Below are positions 1 to 12,880 of a stretch of 64,000 bases of DNA, in pieces. The DNA is taken from positions 6,174,145-6,238,144 of the forward strand of contig OX579633.1 in NCBI GenBank assembly GCA_951230915.1, read 5' to 3'. The stretch is from Antitrichia curtipendula. Taxonomy: Eukaryota > Streptophyta > Bryopsida > Hypnales > Leucodontaceae. The stretch's first letter is position 1. Every line of letters starts with the position of its first letter. The position numbers and the translations under genes were made by a program. Under the pieces are notes generated by a model. It searched no databases. It was given only the letters and a program-made list of their open reading frames with translations, and was not told the origin of the DNA.

Positions 1-573
1 TTACTTTTCCATTTTCAAATGGGATTGTCTTTGTAGAACATATTAGAGAAAAAAACAATCTAGAAAGAAAAATCTTTGAATATAAATTTACAAGCACAAA
101 GCCCTACATTTTACCACAAACTTTATCTTTTTTAATGCAAGTAAAGAATTAAAAAATATTTATTTTATTTTAATTTAATTTAATATTCTTTTCTAATTTC
201 AATTTTTTTTCATACATAATTGTTTTGAAAAAAAATTATGGTCACATATGCTAAGCTTAACCATTTAATTCTAGATAAAATCTAAAGATTAAATTTTTTA
301 TTTTGAATAATAAATGTAAATTATAAGCTAATTTTTTTATTTTATAAAAATTTAAGATGTTTTTCAAAATAATAATAATCCTTTCTTTCTTCTTCAATTC
401 TTTTATTCTAACCCTAAAAGGATGAAAAGATTAAACAATTGCTAATGGATGACTTTTAAGTTTACCATACATATAAAAAATGCACCTATTAGTTCAAAAA
501 TCAAATAGATTTGCACAAAATTTCTTAGCTAAGGTCTAGTCCTTTCATGATTAACTTAACTACCCAGCTACTA
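1..573. other. AT-rich non-coding DNA
   Basis: Very AT-rich sequence with long A and T runs and no convincing exon, RNA gene or element boundary on either strand. Confidence 0.6.
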
Positions 574-576
574 TTA

Positions 577-808
577 CACTACAAGAGAAAGGGGTGTTTT
601 AAGTATAGTCCTAGAGATAAGATTTTAAGTAATGACCTTTATAGGAGACTTTTAGTAAGAATTTATTCAAAACACTTGTCTTTTTAGTGAAATTTCACTA
701 AAAAGACACTTGTTTTGAATAAATTCTTACTAAAAATCTTCTATAAAAGTCATTACTTAAAATCTTATCTCTAGGGCTATACTTAAAACACCCCTTTCTC
801 TTGTAGTG
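577..808. mobile_element. CACTA-type foldback MITE
   Basis: This 232-bp element is an almost perfect inverted repeat along its whole length. The left end reads CACTACAAGAGAAAGGGGTG and the right end is its exact reverse complement. It is flanked by the 3-bp direct repeat TTA (574-576 and 809-811). The CACTA terminus and 3-bp target duplication are those of the CACTA/En-Spm superfamily. It carries no ORF, so it is non-autonomous. If transcribed, it would form a hairpin of about 110 bp and could feed small-RNA production. Confidence 0.9.
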
Positions 809-811
809 TTA

Positions 812-1719
812 CCAAAAACAAAATGGGTCAATGATACCAATTGTTTATTTAAAAGATTCATTGATATTAGTACGATTGTTTGGAATACAAAGAAAATGAA
901 TATTAGAATGATTCATCTTCATCAATTTTTCAAATTCCTTGTTGATGTGCATATTCCAATAGTTAATAAGCCAAATCATCTACTAGATTGTAATCACTTA
1001 CTTTCTTTTGATAGATGATAAAAAGCAATTGGGTTCTCTCAAGAGATTGACTTGAAAGGTTATACTATGTACTAGGAAGTGCTTACAAATTCTTTATATA
1101 CATTTAATGGGGACCAATGGTTAAATGTCAAGTATGTACCAACCAGTTGAATATCAAATACCAACCAAATTTTTTTCCATCACTCAATGGTGGTCATGAT
1201 CAAGGTTTTGACCCTTCAAAGATCCAAAGATAACTGAGACGTGTACCTAAGACTTATACAGTTCACTGTCATATAAACTCGTCGTCGTTAATACCACGGA
1301 CATGGATGTACACATTCTAAGAGCTTTTTATTTCCCACTTTTGTGTTCCCAATGTACGAAGAAGATTAATGCCCGTTGAATCAATATTCACAACAACCTC
1401 GTGAACTTTGATCATTTATGCAAAATCTTTGTGCCATAGATTTACCTTGAACTCTATAATCATTTTGTATATTTTTTATGTTTGCAGTAGATGCTCCACA
1501 ACTTCAATAAAGTTCAACCTTAATAAATGTCCTAATTCATAGTAAAAATACTTGAAAATTTATGCACTTTTGCTACTAAGTATCTTGTTTACTAAAAATA
1601 CCACATTCTAAATGTCCACATTCATGCTAATTTTGCTACTTTAAAATCTTTTCCCTATTTCTCTTCTTTTTCTTCCATTCCTTTCTTCTTCAATCACTTT
1701 ACATTAACTCCTCAGCTTC
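812..1719. other. non-coding stretch upstream of the ATG18-like gene
   Basis: AT-rich sequence with no supported gene. Composition changes sharply to GC-rich at about 1,720, where the leader of the next gene probably begins. Confidence 0.5.
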
Positions 1720-3610
1720 TGAGATTGCGTTTCGTAAGGAGCGTGGCAATCTTGCGGGAGAAGGGAGTAAGCTTAACTTACGCGCAAGATCGACGTCGAG
1801 CGTTGCTTCGCGAACCCTTTACTGGGGATCACGAGGACTCTTGTGCCGCTGGCTCACTCGCTCGCTTGCGCACTCCAACCAGCTTCCGTCCTGCAATTCT
1901 CGGTCAGCCTATCATTTTCCATGGTTTGTGTCCTCTTCTCTTTTCTTTTTGTTTGTTGGGTGGTTTGGTTTCTTCTTCCGCTGGCCACTTGATTCCCTTT
2001 TACAAGCTCAAGTCCCGTATTCTATGTCTCAGTCCCTCCATTCATCGGGGATGCCGCCGATGTCGCGATTGAGCTTTCGGCCTTAGCGATCCATTCAATG
2101 GTGGTGCCGATGACGCGGTGGTAAGTTAATTAGATGGTGCTGGATGCATACTCCTCTCATGCGTCGCAGCGGTTGGTGTCCAAAGAAACGCACGCGGGGT
2201 AGAAGTGCGGAGGGAATTGTGTGCATGACATGACTTGCAAGGTGAGGATACGAGGATGCGCTCCGTCGCTTTGTTTTGTGAATTCCGGTGTGCCATTCGG
2301 GGGAATTTCGAAGATGCATAGTTAGGGTTTTAATTTCGCCTGTCAGGGCAGCGAGGGTTTGTGTTGGAGGGTCGATTGGTGATGGATTTCGTGTTCTAAG
2401 TAGTGATGTTGTGCGCTGTACGCCTCCTGGAGGCGTGCGAATGCAGTCACGCGGTCTGACGACGATCACGTGCTGTATGAATTTGGTGCGCTGAAGAGGA
2501 GTTTCGTTTCTCCGGTCTTCCGGAAGTGCATGGGCGGCGATCGAGTCCGTTTTTCCAATGCTTTCTCTTTCGTGGCGTGCACGTCGACACCTGTGCGTGT
2601 GTGTGTGAGAGAGAGAGAACTTTTCCCTTGAATCGTCGGCGAGTTGAATTCGGCGAGGTTATTTTGCAGGTTTTTGCAATCCAGAGCCGGAAACGTGTCG
2701 ATGCTTTGTTTTCTTCGGGAAGTGCGCATCGATTACTCGCCGTGTCTGGGTTCGAATTGTGGGCTCGAGAGGGTTTTCTTGGTGTGGAAACTCTTCCGTC
2801 CGAGTTCGAGAATGGTGGCTGAGTTTTGTGTGTTTGGGACGTGCAGGTTGAAGAGACCCCCCCATCCTCGATCAGTCGGTTGTGAATTCCGTTGTTCAAG
2901 GTCGGTTGTCGAGGCATCCGAGTGGTGGGACCTGGAGCGAGCATCGAAGTTGTAATCATGGCTGTCTCATTTTAAGGAGGCAATGGGCTGACACAAGTCG
3001 TCAGTCGTTGCCAGGTATGTGGTCTGAACCCGAATTCGATCGAATCCCATCCTGTTCCATATGTTGGGGAAGGATCGTTGCACTTTTTTTTTTGGTCTGT
3101 GCAATGGTGTATTGAGGGTGCTCGAGTTGAGAGGCGTAGCCGCGGTTCGACAGCACTGAGCTGGAGACGAACCGAGTTCGGCAAGCACTGTTTGTTTTGA
3201 GCTCTTTGGTTGGGGCTCCGATGCGTGCTTCGCGTTCCGCGTTCCGGTGTTTCAATGTTTTGCCAGCTATTTATGACATCCGTCGGTACTTCGCATCACG
3301 GCTCGGGTTTTTAATGTGGAAGTTCTTGGGGTGAGCGCTGCTGAGGTGACGCGATGACTCCTCCTGGCCGATTTTCTCCGTAGGACAGGCACGGAGTGTC
3401 TCTTGCCGCCTGGTTTGTGGCCTTGAGATTCCGCGGCCAGCAGCAGTGGGTTTTTTGGCGTTGAGAGGCTTTGTCTTGTGGATTGCGTCGTGGCTGTTGG
3501 CCAGTGTGAAGCATTGTGTGTTGATGGCACTTGTTGGGTGCACAGGAAACGCAGCGTGGGCATGCGCTTAGAAGGGTCGACAATCTTTGCAAGGCCAGGC
3601 ATTGAGTGGG
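1720..3610 (+). promoter_or_regulatory. GC-rich 5' leader/promoter region of the ATG18-like gene
   Basis: The 1.9 kb before the first recognised exon has gene-like GC content but no family-recognisable protein. Open frames occur on both strands, as expected by chance in GC-rich DNA. It contains a short GT/GA microsatellite at about 2,595-2,620. An in-frame stop (TAG, 3,569-3,571) lies before the ATG at 3,611. I read the block as promoter plus a long 5' untranslated leader, possibly with a non-coding exon. Transcript data are needed to place the transcription start. Confidence 0.4.
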
Positions 3611-6600
3611 ATGAGGAACGATGCCGACTATCATGTGCGTAGTCCCCGTGGGGGCAAATTCAGCTCGCTGCCTTCCTCGTTTCGCACTATATCCAACTAT
3701 CTTCGGAGCGTGTCGGCCAACGCGAGTAGCATCGCTGCGTCCACCGTTCGTCAGGCTGCTGTGTCGGCCGCTTCCAGCGGCTCATTGAATCATGAGGATG
3801 ATCGTCAGCGTGAACAGGTACTGGAGACTTTGCTTTCTGTTGTCGTGGCCCTTGAGCGCATGGCACTGGTTTGGCAAGCCTGTATCTTCCTAGTTTGTGT
3901 TTCCTTGGGATGACAACCACTCGTAGTTGCTCGCACTCTCTACTGCAATTGCGGTGGCTCTTTCCCGCAAATGGGGGGTTTGGTCCCACTCTTGCACCTC
4001 CAAGCCGAGCCTTCAGGTCGCCCTTTTTCGTTTTGTAGCCCCCTCGAGGTTTTCGTGTGAATCATTTTCCACCTTGTTGGTTTCTGCGCGGATATTGTGT
4101 CAATCCAATTCATACATTTGGAGGATCAGTTCCATTCCATTGGTTGCATGCATTCCGGGTTCTGTTGGAAACTAACCCTTTCATTACTGATAGGGTTGTG
4201 TGTTAAGGCTTGAGGAGTCATACATTGATGGAGGCGACCGCTCCTCGATTGTTGTTCCTTGTTTTAGGGTTTTGCACTTGGTTTGTTCCGGCATTGCGGG
4301 CAACGTTGAGCTCCAGTGTTACAGACGGTAGCGTCCCCTCGGGACCGACTCCGTGGTTGATATTCGCGGGCCCTGCTTTGAAACCTTGGTATCGTGTGCA
4401 TGTGCAGGTCCAGTGGTCCAACTTCGACAGGCTCGAGCTGAGTTCGGGCGAGATTCGACGAGTGCTTCTTTTGACTTATTTGAATGGATTCCAAGTCTGG
4501 GACGTCCAAGACGCGAGCAACGTGCATGAGTTGGTGTCCCGCCGTGACGGTCCCGTGGCGTTCCTTCGTCTGGCCCCGAAACCGATAACTCCAGACCCCG
4601 TGGATGGAGGTTCGAGTTTCACGGGAGCTCGTCCTCTGCTGTTAGTTGTGACTTCCGATACATCCGGGTCCGGGAGCCCCGGTGGCGGAGTTTTTCCGGG
4701 TGGCTACGGTGGCGGTGGCGTGGGTGGCAATGTGGGCGTGGCCGGGTCCCACTTCGTGCCGACGGTGGTGAAATTTTATTCGCTGCGTACTCATTCTTAT
4801 GTGCATACCTTACGCTTTCGCACTGGAATTCACGCAGTGCGCTGCAGCTCTCGTGTGATTGCAGTTGCTCTGGCCACCCAGGTACTTGCCCTTCTCCTTG
4901 TTTGCTTGCACAAGGTTTGACATGTCCTGGCCTGTTTGGTAGTGGTGCTTTTGTCCTGCTCCTTTGCGACTGGCGTGGAGTTGCAGTTGGTCCCGGAACT
5001 TGCAAGCCTGGGTCAGGATTGAGACCCCATTTTGTGGGGTTCTTTGTTGCGAACAGCCTTTTCGTGGTGTTTAGAAGTTTTTTTGAGGAGATGAAAACGG
5101 CGCTTTGATGTCGGTTTTTCCTCGTCGGTGTGCAGATCTATTGCTTCGATGCAGGTAGCCTTCAGAATATATTTAGTGTGCTTACTTATCCGTCCCCGAC
5201 GCCCTCCCCCGGGTCCAGTCACTATGGGTTCGGCGCCATGGCAGTCGGCCCTCGGTGGTTAGCGTATGCCGCGAACCAGCCTCTTGTGGCCACGACCGGA
5301 CGTGTGGCCCCCCAGCACCTGACCCCGTCTCCCGGGGTGAGTCCGTCCTCTTCGCCAGCCAATGGCAGCTTCGTGGCTCATTATGCGAAGGAGTCCAGCA
5401 AGCATCTCGTGGCGGGAGTGGTGACCTTGGGTGACATGGTGTACAAGACGACGAAAAGTTACTACTCGGAGCTGATGCCGGATGGTGGCAATGGTTCCCC
5501 CGGCGTGGGGAGTCCGAATTGGAAGAATGGTTCGAACGGCCACAGTCCTTGGCAAGGCGGGTCTGTTCCTGAGCCGGAGTTCGCTGGAACGGTGAGCACC
5601 GCAAGTCGGTCTCTGTTTTTTCCGTCCCGCTTGGGGCTGTGGTATTGTCTTCCGCACTGACGTGATGGTTGGAGACGTGCATGTGGAGTTTTTCTGAGAG
5701 TCGTGATGTGCTCTGGCTTTCAGGTGATTATTCGCGACATCGTGAGCAAGAGCGTGGTGGCCCAATTCCGTGCGCACACCAGCCCTTTGTCCGCTGTGTC
5801 ATTTGATCCGAGCGGCACTCTCCTGGTGACGGCCTCTGTGTATGGTCACAACCTGAACGTGTTTCGTCTGACCCCTCCGTCGTCCAGCAGCGGTGCTCCT
5901 GGGGTTGGCGATTCCAGTGTGACTCACGTGCATCTTTACAAGCTGTCTCGTGGTGTGACGAATGCGGTAAGTGGTGCACTGCTTTCTCTTTTCTTTGCAA
6001 CCGCTTGGATATTCCGAACACGTATGCATCCGGGTGTTCGGGTGAATCCTACTGCTTGCGTCCCTTGGATCATTTGAAGCTGTGTGAGAGCGTCAGCATC
6101 AGGCGCTGAAAGATCATTTTGGGTGCAAGTCGGGACTGTTTCTTTTGTCAGTGTGTCTGCATTTCCTCTCCCACTTCGAAGTAGGTGGTTGTCGACCACG
6201 AGAAGTGACAGTAGACGACCCCATTTCCGTTGGAGGATCAGTGTCTCGAGACAGCTAGCCAAGTGATCAGTCAGTCCCACCCAGTGTGTGCATGCGTGGG
6301 TCGTGTAGTGCGGGAGACGCGGTCAGCGTGTGGTCTCGCGGACCTTATTCGTGTTTCTCCTTGGATTTTGGCAGGTGATTCAGGACATCAGTTTCAGTGC
6401 CGACAGCCATTGGATTGCTGTGAGCTCTTCCAGGGGAACCCAGCACTTGTTCGCGATATCTCCCTTCGGGGGCCCAGTGGGTCCGCAAACGCACGGAACA
6501 GTGCCCGTCGATGGTCTGATTGGTCCGACGTTGACATCGTCTCCCGTGTTCCCGTGGTGGTCGAGTCCCGGATCCCTGAGTTCCAATCCGCAAGTGCTGA

Positions 6601-9600
6601 ACCCTCCTCCGTCTGCCATAACTCTGAATGTGGTGAGTCGAATCAAGAATGGGACTGGCGGCTGGCGTGGCACGGTGACGAGTGCGGCCGTGACGGCGAC
6701 CGGTCGTTCGAACGTGCTTGCCGGTGCCGTGGCTGCCGTGTTTCACGACGGTGGTGGTGCCGGCGTGGAGTCGGAGCTGGGTGTTGGGACGTTGAAGGAC
6801 CAACTGTGGGTGATGTGCCCGACGGGTCATCTTCTTCGTTATTTGCTGCGTCCCTCTGCGGGAGGAGACGGTGGTTACACCAACGGGTTGCCGCAAATGG
6901 CCGGCATCGTGTCCCCGGGAAGTCCCGGTCTGGCTCAGGAGCTGAAGGTCATTGTGGAGCCCGTGGAGAGGTGGGACGTTGCTCGTCGACCGAACTGGGT
7001 GGAACGGGAAGAGCGAGTGGATTCCCAGGGTGCGGTTCACGAAGTCGACGGAGTGGGAGTGTCGTCCGTCCCGTGTGTGTGTCTGGGGTCTGTAGCTAAG
7101 GAAGGTATGACAACTGAAGAGATGCAACGGTGGTTTATGTCGAATGCTGAAGTTCAGATGCATCAGGCGAGGCCTGTTCCCATTTGGGCGAAGTCGAAGG
7201 TACTCGCTACTTCGCCTGTTTGCCGTTCGTGTATTTCTGGCGGAGCTGCGTCTCCTGTCCTTTTCGGAAGTTCAGTTGCTTTGATGGATTTTGTGTTTCT
7301 TAATTGGGTAGAAGAGGAGTGTCGAAGCGGTTCTTCTTCTTTGTCCAGTTTATGTTTGATTCTGTCGTGAGGTTGGCATTTATCCGCTGGAGGTTCTGCA
7401 TTTGATCCCTGATGCCGGAGTCCACCCGGGTTGTTTCTCGTTTCCAGATCCAATTCCATTTGATGTTGACGGGGCCAGCGACGTCGTCCGAGTCTGACGG
7501 CGACGTCTCGGGAGAAATCGACGGGTTTGGAGAGATCGAGATCGAGAGAATTCCTACTCGGATTGTGGAAGTTCGGAGGAAAGATCTCGTTCCTGTCATT
7601 GAAAGGCTGGAGAAGTTTAAGAAAGTTCAGGGTGCTCGGTGAGGATTCCATCTTTCCGTCGGTCGTGTCTTTCGATTGGCGAGATGTGTAGGCTTGGCTT
7701 GGTCTTCCGCCCGGACTGTTTCTTGGCGTCCTTTTTCTGGCGTGGTTTGTATGACTCTGGATCTTTCGGCGAAAAGCTCGGTGGTGTTTCGTTCCTGAAT
7801 CCGCTCGATGAGTTCTGGAGTGAGCTGTGCCTGGAGTGGTGACTGATCTTCCAATGTCCGTGTGCGCAGGGAAGTTCTGGTGCCGGATCCTTTGCCAGGG
7901 GTATCTACTGCTCATGAGCAGCTTCTCGGAGACGAGGGTTTGCAAGATGGGTCTGGAAGATGGTCCGCTGGTTTGCGAGGCCTGCCCATCCGCCGGACCA
8001 GTAGCTGCAGTAGCTTTGGTTCCGAGGGTGCGCCGTTGGCTGGTAGCGGAGGTGGTGTGAACGGTTACCATCGTGGCTACCAAGGTTCGCTACCATTCCA
8101 TGTGCATTTACGTCGGTAAAGCAAGCGTATGTAACGAAACCTAGAGGTATCGAATGCTTTCATTGCCAGACTTAGGTTGGTTTCCCTACTCATATTGGGG
8201 TATTGGGTTGAGGTTCATGCGAGTCTTTTTGAGCTTTTTGGTGGCTGCAGATTCGGTAGCTGCAGACACTCCTCCGTCGTCTTTTGGATCTCCTCCATAT
8301 TTCCATCAGCCCCAGTCCGGGTCCGCGGCGCCGGTGACAGTCAGAGATTCCGGTCCTCTGCTGCGTTCGAAGTCTGGTGGTTTTGAGTCGTACCAGGAGA
8401 GTTTCCATCCCCTAGTCGACCCGGTTGTGGGGGTGGTGGGTTCCCCCATCAATATCCCCCGTGTGGAAGCGAGGGACATGTTCCACAACTACACGAAGCC
8501 CGGCGTATCTTCAGCTGCCGGGTTCCCCAATTCTGGTGGGAGTGACAGCGCGGACCATGACGGTGGCAGCGTGGGTGCAGGGTCGTCGGATGGCCAGATG
8601 GGTCCGTCCATTCCTCCACTGGTAACGCCAGGGAGCGCCGTTTCCGTGTCCCGAGACTTGCACGGTTTAGCTTTGCATGACAGCAGTGCGAAGCGTTCCG
8701 GGGTTCCGTTTCCCGCGAAGCGGAAGAGCCGGTGGGCCATGATGGCAAGTGGGCAGCCGGTGTCGAATGGGTCTCTGAAGCATTCTTCGGACACCCCAAC
8801 GTCTCCGTGCGTTTCTACCCCGGAATGCGAGGCTGCGTTTCTGGTGGACGATTGTGGGCTTCGCGGAAGCGGCGGTGTTGTGATGGACAGTCCTTCGGAC
8901 AGTAGTCCTGGTGACGGAGTCGTGGGTGCGCCGGCTGAGGATGGGGAGAGTGAGGATACGGAGGGAGGTCGCAGTAAGAGCGAGGAGAATGAGACTGCCG
9001 AGCGCGGGGATGACGTCTGGGAGGGTTCGATGTTTCCGTTTTGTGAAGAAGGTGAGTTTGACTGCTGCTGCGAGTTGACCTTTGTCCGTTTGGTGATTTC
9101 TCTTTTTGGAATGTTCTCTTCTCGTGTTTTGTCGTTCCCCTTGGATTACTTTTGGTGATGCCTATTCCCTGTGGGAGGGTTCCTTCGTTGGCACTTCCCC
9201 CGGTGGTGTTTGTGGACTATGGTTTGTGTGTTTTCTTTGGATCTTCCGTTTTTGAGTTTGAAATGGCGGTTCGTGTTTTCTGTTTATGTCCTTTTCAGGG
9301 TTGTCGTGCGTTTTCGGATTCTTGTACCCATTGGTCTTCGTTGCTTGTGATTTGCGCAGATTGCTAGGCTTGGGAGATGTTCTCCCTTCGCGGCCTGCTT
9401 ATTGATGGGACCAGGCTCGAGTATTTAAGAGTGACCTGGCCAATCCCCTGTCCTGTGTGGAGGTTCGCTCCTTCCATGCGAATTGCACTTGGACTTTGCA
9501 GGCTGTACGCCTTTTTTGAGGCCAAGAATGCAGGTTGGGACCTGGTGGACTACATGTGGTACTGCATTATCTAACGACATGAGGCGCCTCTATTTCAAGG

Positions 9601-9698
9601 TTGCCGACGACTCCCATGCGGAGAATTGTTCCAGCGCAAGCCTGACGGGTGGGACTCTCCGATCTGGCGTTGAATTCCAGATCGAGGGATCCAGATGA
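3611..9698 (+). CDS. ATG18: ATG18g/h-type (BCAS3-domain) WD40 autophagy protein, nine exons
   Basis: Exons: 3611-3817, 4408-4881, 5136-5591, 5724-5966, 6375-7199, 7448-7638, 7870-about 8084, about 8251-9051, 9502-9698. The product is about 1,200 residues, longer than the roughly 930-960 of the Arabidopsis g/h members. Order: basic N-terminus (SFRTISNYLRSVSANASSIA), seven-bladed propeller segments (YLNGFQVWDVQDASNVHELV, SFDPSGTLLVTASVYGHNLN), VVSRIK and FWWF-like linkers, then a low-complexity tail with the BCAS3-like region (WDVARRPNWVEREERV). Such proteins bind PI3P membranes and act in autophagosome formation. The usual F/LRRG lipid-binding motif appears as LSRG at about residue 450. Splice phases agree throughout, except that the exon 7 donor (GTTCGC) is weak, so the 8,084/8,251 junction is uncertain. 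No frameshift is seen; the gene looks functional. Confidence 0.9.
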
Positions 9699-10711
9699 AG
9701 CGTGAGTTTTCAGCCTTTTGACTCTGCATACTGGCGACATTATTCGAAGGTATTTGTTATTTTGACTGGGTGTAAAATAAGTGGAGCCGCCGAGCCAGCC
9801 CCCTTCCTCGGTTCATAATGATGGTGTAGAGGATATCTGGGAGGAACAAATCTAACAGTAAGCCCTACTACAGGAAGGTATCTGAGGTAATTGAATGTTG
9901 AAATAAGCTGGTTGGGAGGCAAACGTTCCTGATTATGAAACTGTAGGTTTTGTTACTTTGAAGATGAACAAAGAGACATCTGAAAATGTAAAAAGTCAAA
10001 AAAGTTTAGAAAAGAAAATAGTGTAGCCATTGTGGTGAGTGATTCCTGGTGGGGTTCACTTGATCGCAGTTTTGTACATATTTTTGTGTATACAATTTAC
10101 TCCATTTGCGCACTTGGACTGTGCAATGATATTTTTTGGTATTGTGCTTGAATGTTTTGAATCTTGTGACTTCTTGAGGTAGCCTCTTTTCTTGACCTTA
10201 TTATTATTATTCTATGAGGCCCTGTGCAGCACCCGTTGTGTATTGTTGAAATGGAAACTCCTATGTCTGTTGCGCAGTCAGTTTGAGCAACTAAGTGTCT
10301 TAGTCCATTGGCTCATTTGCTGGGTATGGGAGAGTATGTCACAATCTAAAATTTGGTTGATTTGCCTTCGCTTTCAGATGTGACCTCTCCCTTAGTTCTC
10401 AATGTGTTATGTTCTCTCTTTCAAACTTGTCATGAACGCTTGTTCCCTTAAAAAGAGATTCATGACCCCAATTTGGCTATGGAGCTGTTCCTAATTCTAT
10501 TATTGGTGTTAAAGTTTTCGCAATGGAAGATCTTCAAGATTCACTCTTCTGTTTTTTTAATCTTTACACCACTTGGGTTTTGAATCAGGGTATGCAATTA
10601 TGTTTCGTCATATCTTTTTTCTTAACCCGTGGAGGATCATGGGCATTTTACAAGATAAATTGTCAAAAGGTGCCATTTATTCATGCATTGACCAACAAAA
10701 TTATATATCCT
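9699..10711. other. 3' UTR and flank of the ATG18-like gene
   Basis: T-rich, stop-rich sequence after the TGA at 9,696-9,698. The first few hundred bases are probably 3' untranslated sequence. No further gene is recognised. Confidence 0.5.
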
Positions 10712-11633
10712 TTAATCCCTAAATGCCCAAGGCCTGTTTGGAGCTTTTTGAAATTTGCTTTAAATTGAACAAAAAATGAATGTTTTCATAAGTTGTACTA
10801 CCTCTATCCCAAAATGATCTTCTTGTTGGCCTTTATTTTTTGTCCCAAAATGATATTCCTGTTGTACTTTGTGAGCTAGAAATTGGTCAAGTTTAACTTT
10901 TGGTTGTTCTTTAGGACTAGCAAAACAATTTCAAGCGATAGTTCCCCCTCCATCTATGCAATCACTAATCAAAAAACAAATAAAATGGTTGAAGGGGTCA
11001 ATCAACACTTTTTGTTTTTATTTTTTGCATCTCTTTGAATATTATCTAATTGAAGGAGATGAAGGCTTGGGGAGGCAAAATATAGGTCCACATATGGTCT
11101 TTGACTTATACTATACATGTTGGAGATTACATAGGAAAAGAAAACATAACAATATCACTTACAAATTGAAAAATTATAATGTTTGATTATGAGGGTGTTA
11201 AAACTATGAAAAAATTTCAATTCTTTTTTTGCATGTCAACTCTAAAAAGTTGGTCACTAAAATAATATGAGGTTATAGGGCCTAGTATGCACAACCCCAA
11301 TCAATTTACGGTTTAAGAAAATCTATTCTACAATTTTTTTAAATGAATTTCTAATAGGATTTTTTCTCCAAGATCTAGTGTATTTGAGGCTCATTTCTAA
11401 GAGCCCTTAGCACTATGGGAAGTCAAGATTGCAATGAGTATCCGTGCACAAAATCTTGAATTAAAAAATCATAATTCTTCAATTTTAAGATCGGCATTTT
11501 GATCCTAAAACTAAACTTCCAAAAGAATTCTCCAAAAATATAAACTACTGAAAATAGCAATTTGGTTGGGTTTTACTTAACTTCAAAGTTTTTGAAACAC
11601 CAGAATCTGGTGCCTTGGCCAGTTAGGGATTAA
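10712..11633. mobile_element. 922-bp TIR DNA element, family A copy 1
   Basis: The ends are imperfect inverted repeats: TTAATCCCTAAATGCCCAAG at the left and the reverse complement of TTAATCCCTAACTGGCCAAG at the right. The interior matches the element at 49,424-50,007 over several stretches, for example the block containing AAGAAAACATAACAATATCA and the block ending CCAATCAATTTACG. No transposase is present. The superfamily is not clear, because no clean target duplication is visible. Confidence 0.7.
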
Positions 11634-12494
11634 CCTAATATTTTTTGGTGACCAATTTCTTAGTTTTGACATGTAAAAAGTAGAGTGGAAGACTGCAAAT
11701 CACTTTTACAGTTTTAGCACCATTGTGATCAAGCATTATAATCTTTCAATTCATAAGTGGTATTGTTGTGTTTTCTTCTCCCATGTGATCTTTAACATGT
11801 CTAGTTTGAATTTGTATGGTTACAATTTATAGAAACTTGATATGACATATCAAAATGTTGGCTATTTGTTTGATTGAAAGCAAATTCCAGTATGACCCCC
11901 AAAAGGCCCTTAAGAGTGAAAAATCGCATTTAAAAATTCAACAAGGACACATTGAGTAAATCCAACGGCGCAGCAACTCCCTCAAAGGCCACGCAAATTC
12001 AACAGCAGTGTCTGCGTTGAAAATCGAAGAGCCGCTGCGGGAAAGCGCCTGTTTCCAGGGGCGGCTGAACTCACTGAAGCTCTTTGAGGGTGAGTCTACC
12101 ATCCGCACTCATCACCGGTACCAGCACCCCTGAACTGTTCGGAACGGGGAACGGGGAACGGGTACTGAGAACTTGCTCCCCCCGATTAATAAGTAAAGAG
12201 GGCATAGAATTCAACTGCACGCGCAGGAAAGAGTTCCTTCTTCCCCGTGTCTTTATGATCTGCCATTTTCGAGGATCTCGCCTTCAGTCAAATTTGATGA
12301 GAGAGGCTGAGGCGAGTGCGGGCATTTCCTTGGCAGTGGGGATTGCTGGAACTCTTGAAACGGATCTGGGTTTGATCTTTCCTAAGGTTTTTTGCGCACA
12401 CTATTGGGAACACATCTCAGTGCTGAGGACTTCTGAAGCGGCTTTTGCTGTGATAGCTTGGACGAAGATTTCTTACCGCGTGTAGAGTGCGAAG
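11634..12494. other. GC-rich unidentified block
   Basis: At about 11,960 composition turns GC-rich. An open frame of 133 codons (12,084-12,485, +) exists but matches no family I recognise and has no supporting splice context. It could be promoter, leader or a relic upstream of the TIR-NBS-LRR gene. Confidence 0.3.
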
Positions 12495-12880
12495 CTGTTG
12501 GAATGGGTGTTTACTGTCATGGATACTTCGTTGAGGAGCGATTTTGCTGTACCGACAGTTGAATTTTGCAAGGGTCGACGCTCTTTAGCTGGTGAATGTA
12601 TTGGTTGCGGGAATCAGAAAGCGTTCACAGGATTGTCCGTCCACGCCTGTAGTTTTTCGTAACCCGTAGAACAGGCGACATCGGAATTGCAGAGGTAAAG
12701 TACAAGCCAGAGCTCCAGTTCCTGGCGAGCTAGGGTTCGAGCTTGCGACCTTCTCATGACGCAGTCCCCTGTCTTGGTGCAGCTGATGGCGCGTGTTGCT
12801 CATGAGATTGTAGCTCATTCCTTCTGAGTTTCTATTGTGCGTGCAAACCCTACACAATTTTGGAAAGTTCGCCGCCGTGG
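12495..12880 (+). repeat. dispersed repeat family B, copy 1
   Basis: This block is clearly related to 19,440-19,900 and 45,470-46,290, all in the same orientation. Shared landmarks include GATTTTGCTGTACCGACA, AGGATTGTCCGTC and a TCATGACGCAG block. It lacks the two insertions found in copy 3 and so serves as an empty-site reference. The identity of the parent (promoter, gene relic or retroelement part) is unknown. Confidence 0.75.

Noticed and set aside
577..808. Possible microRNA gene
   Set aside because: The hairpin is bounded by CACTA termini and a target duplication, so a MITE explains it; small-RNA data would be needed to claim more.
1725..3610. Several overlapping open frames on both strands in the GC-rich leader
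   Set aside because: GC-rich DNA leaves all frames open by chance; no frame shows domain motifs or coherent splice structure.
10192..10768. Plus-strand frames of 63-81 codons downstream of the ATG18-like gene
   Set aside because: No domain, typical of random frames in T-rich UTR and repeat DNA.
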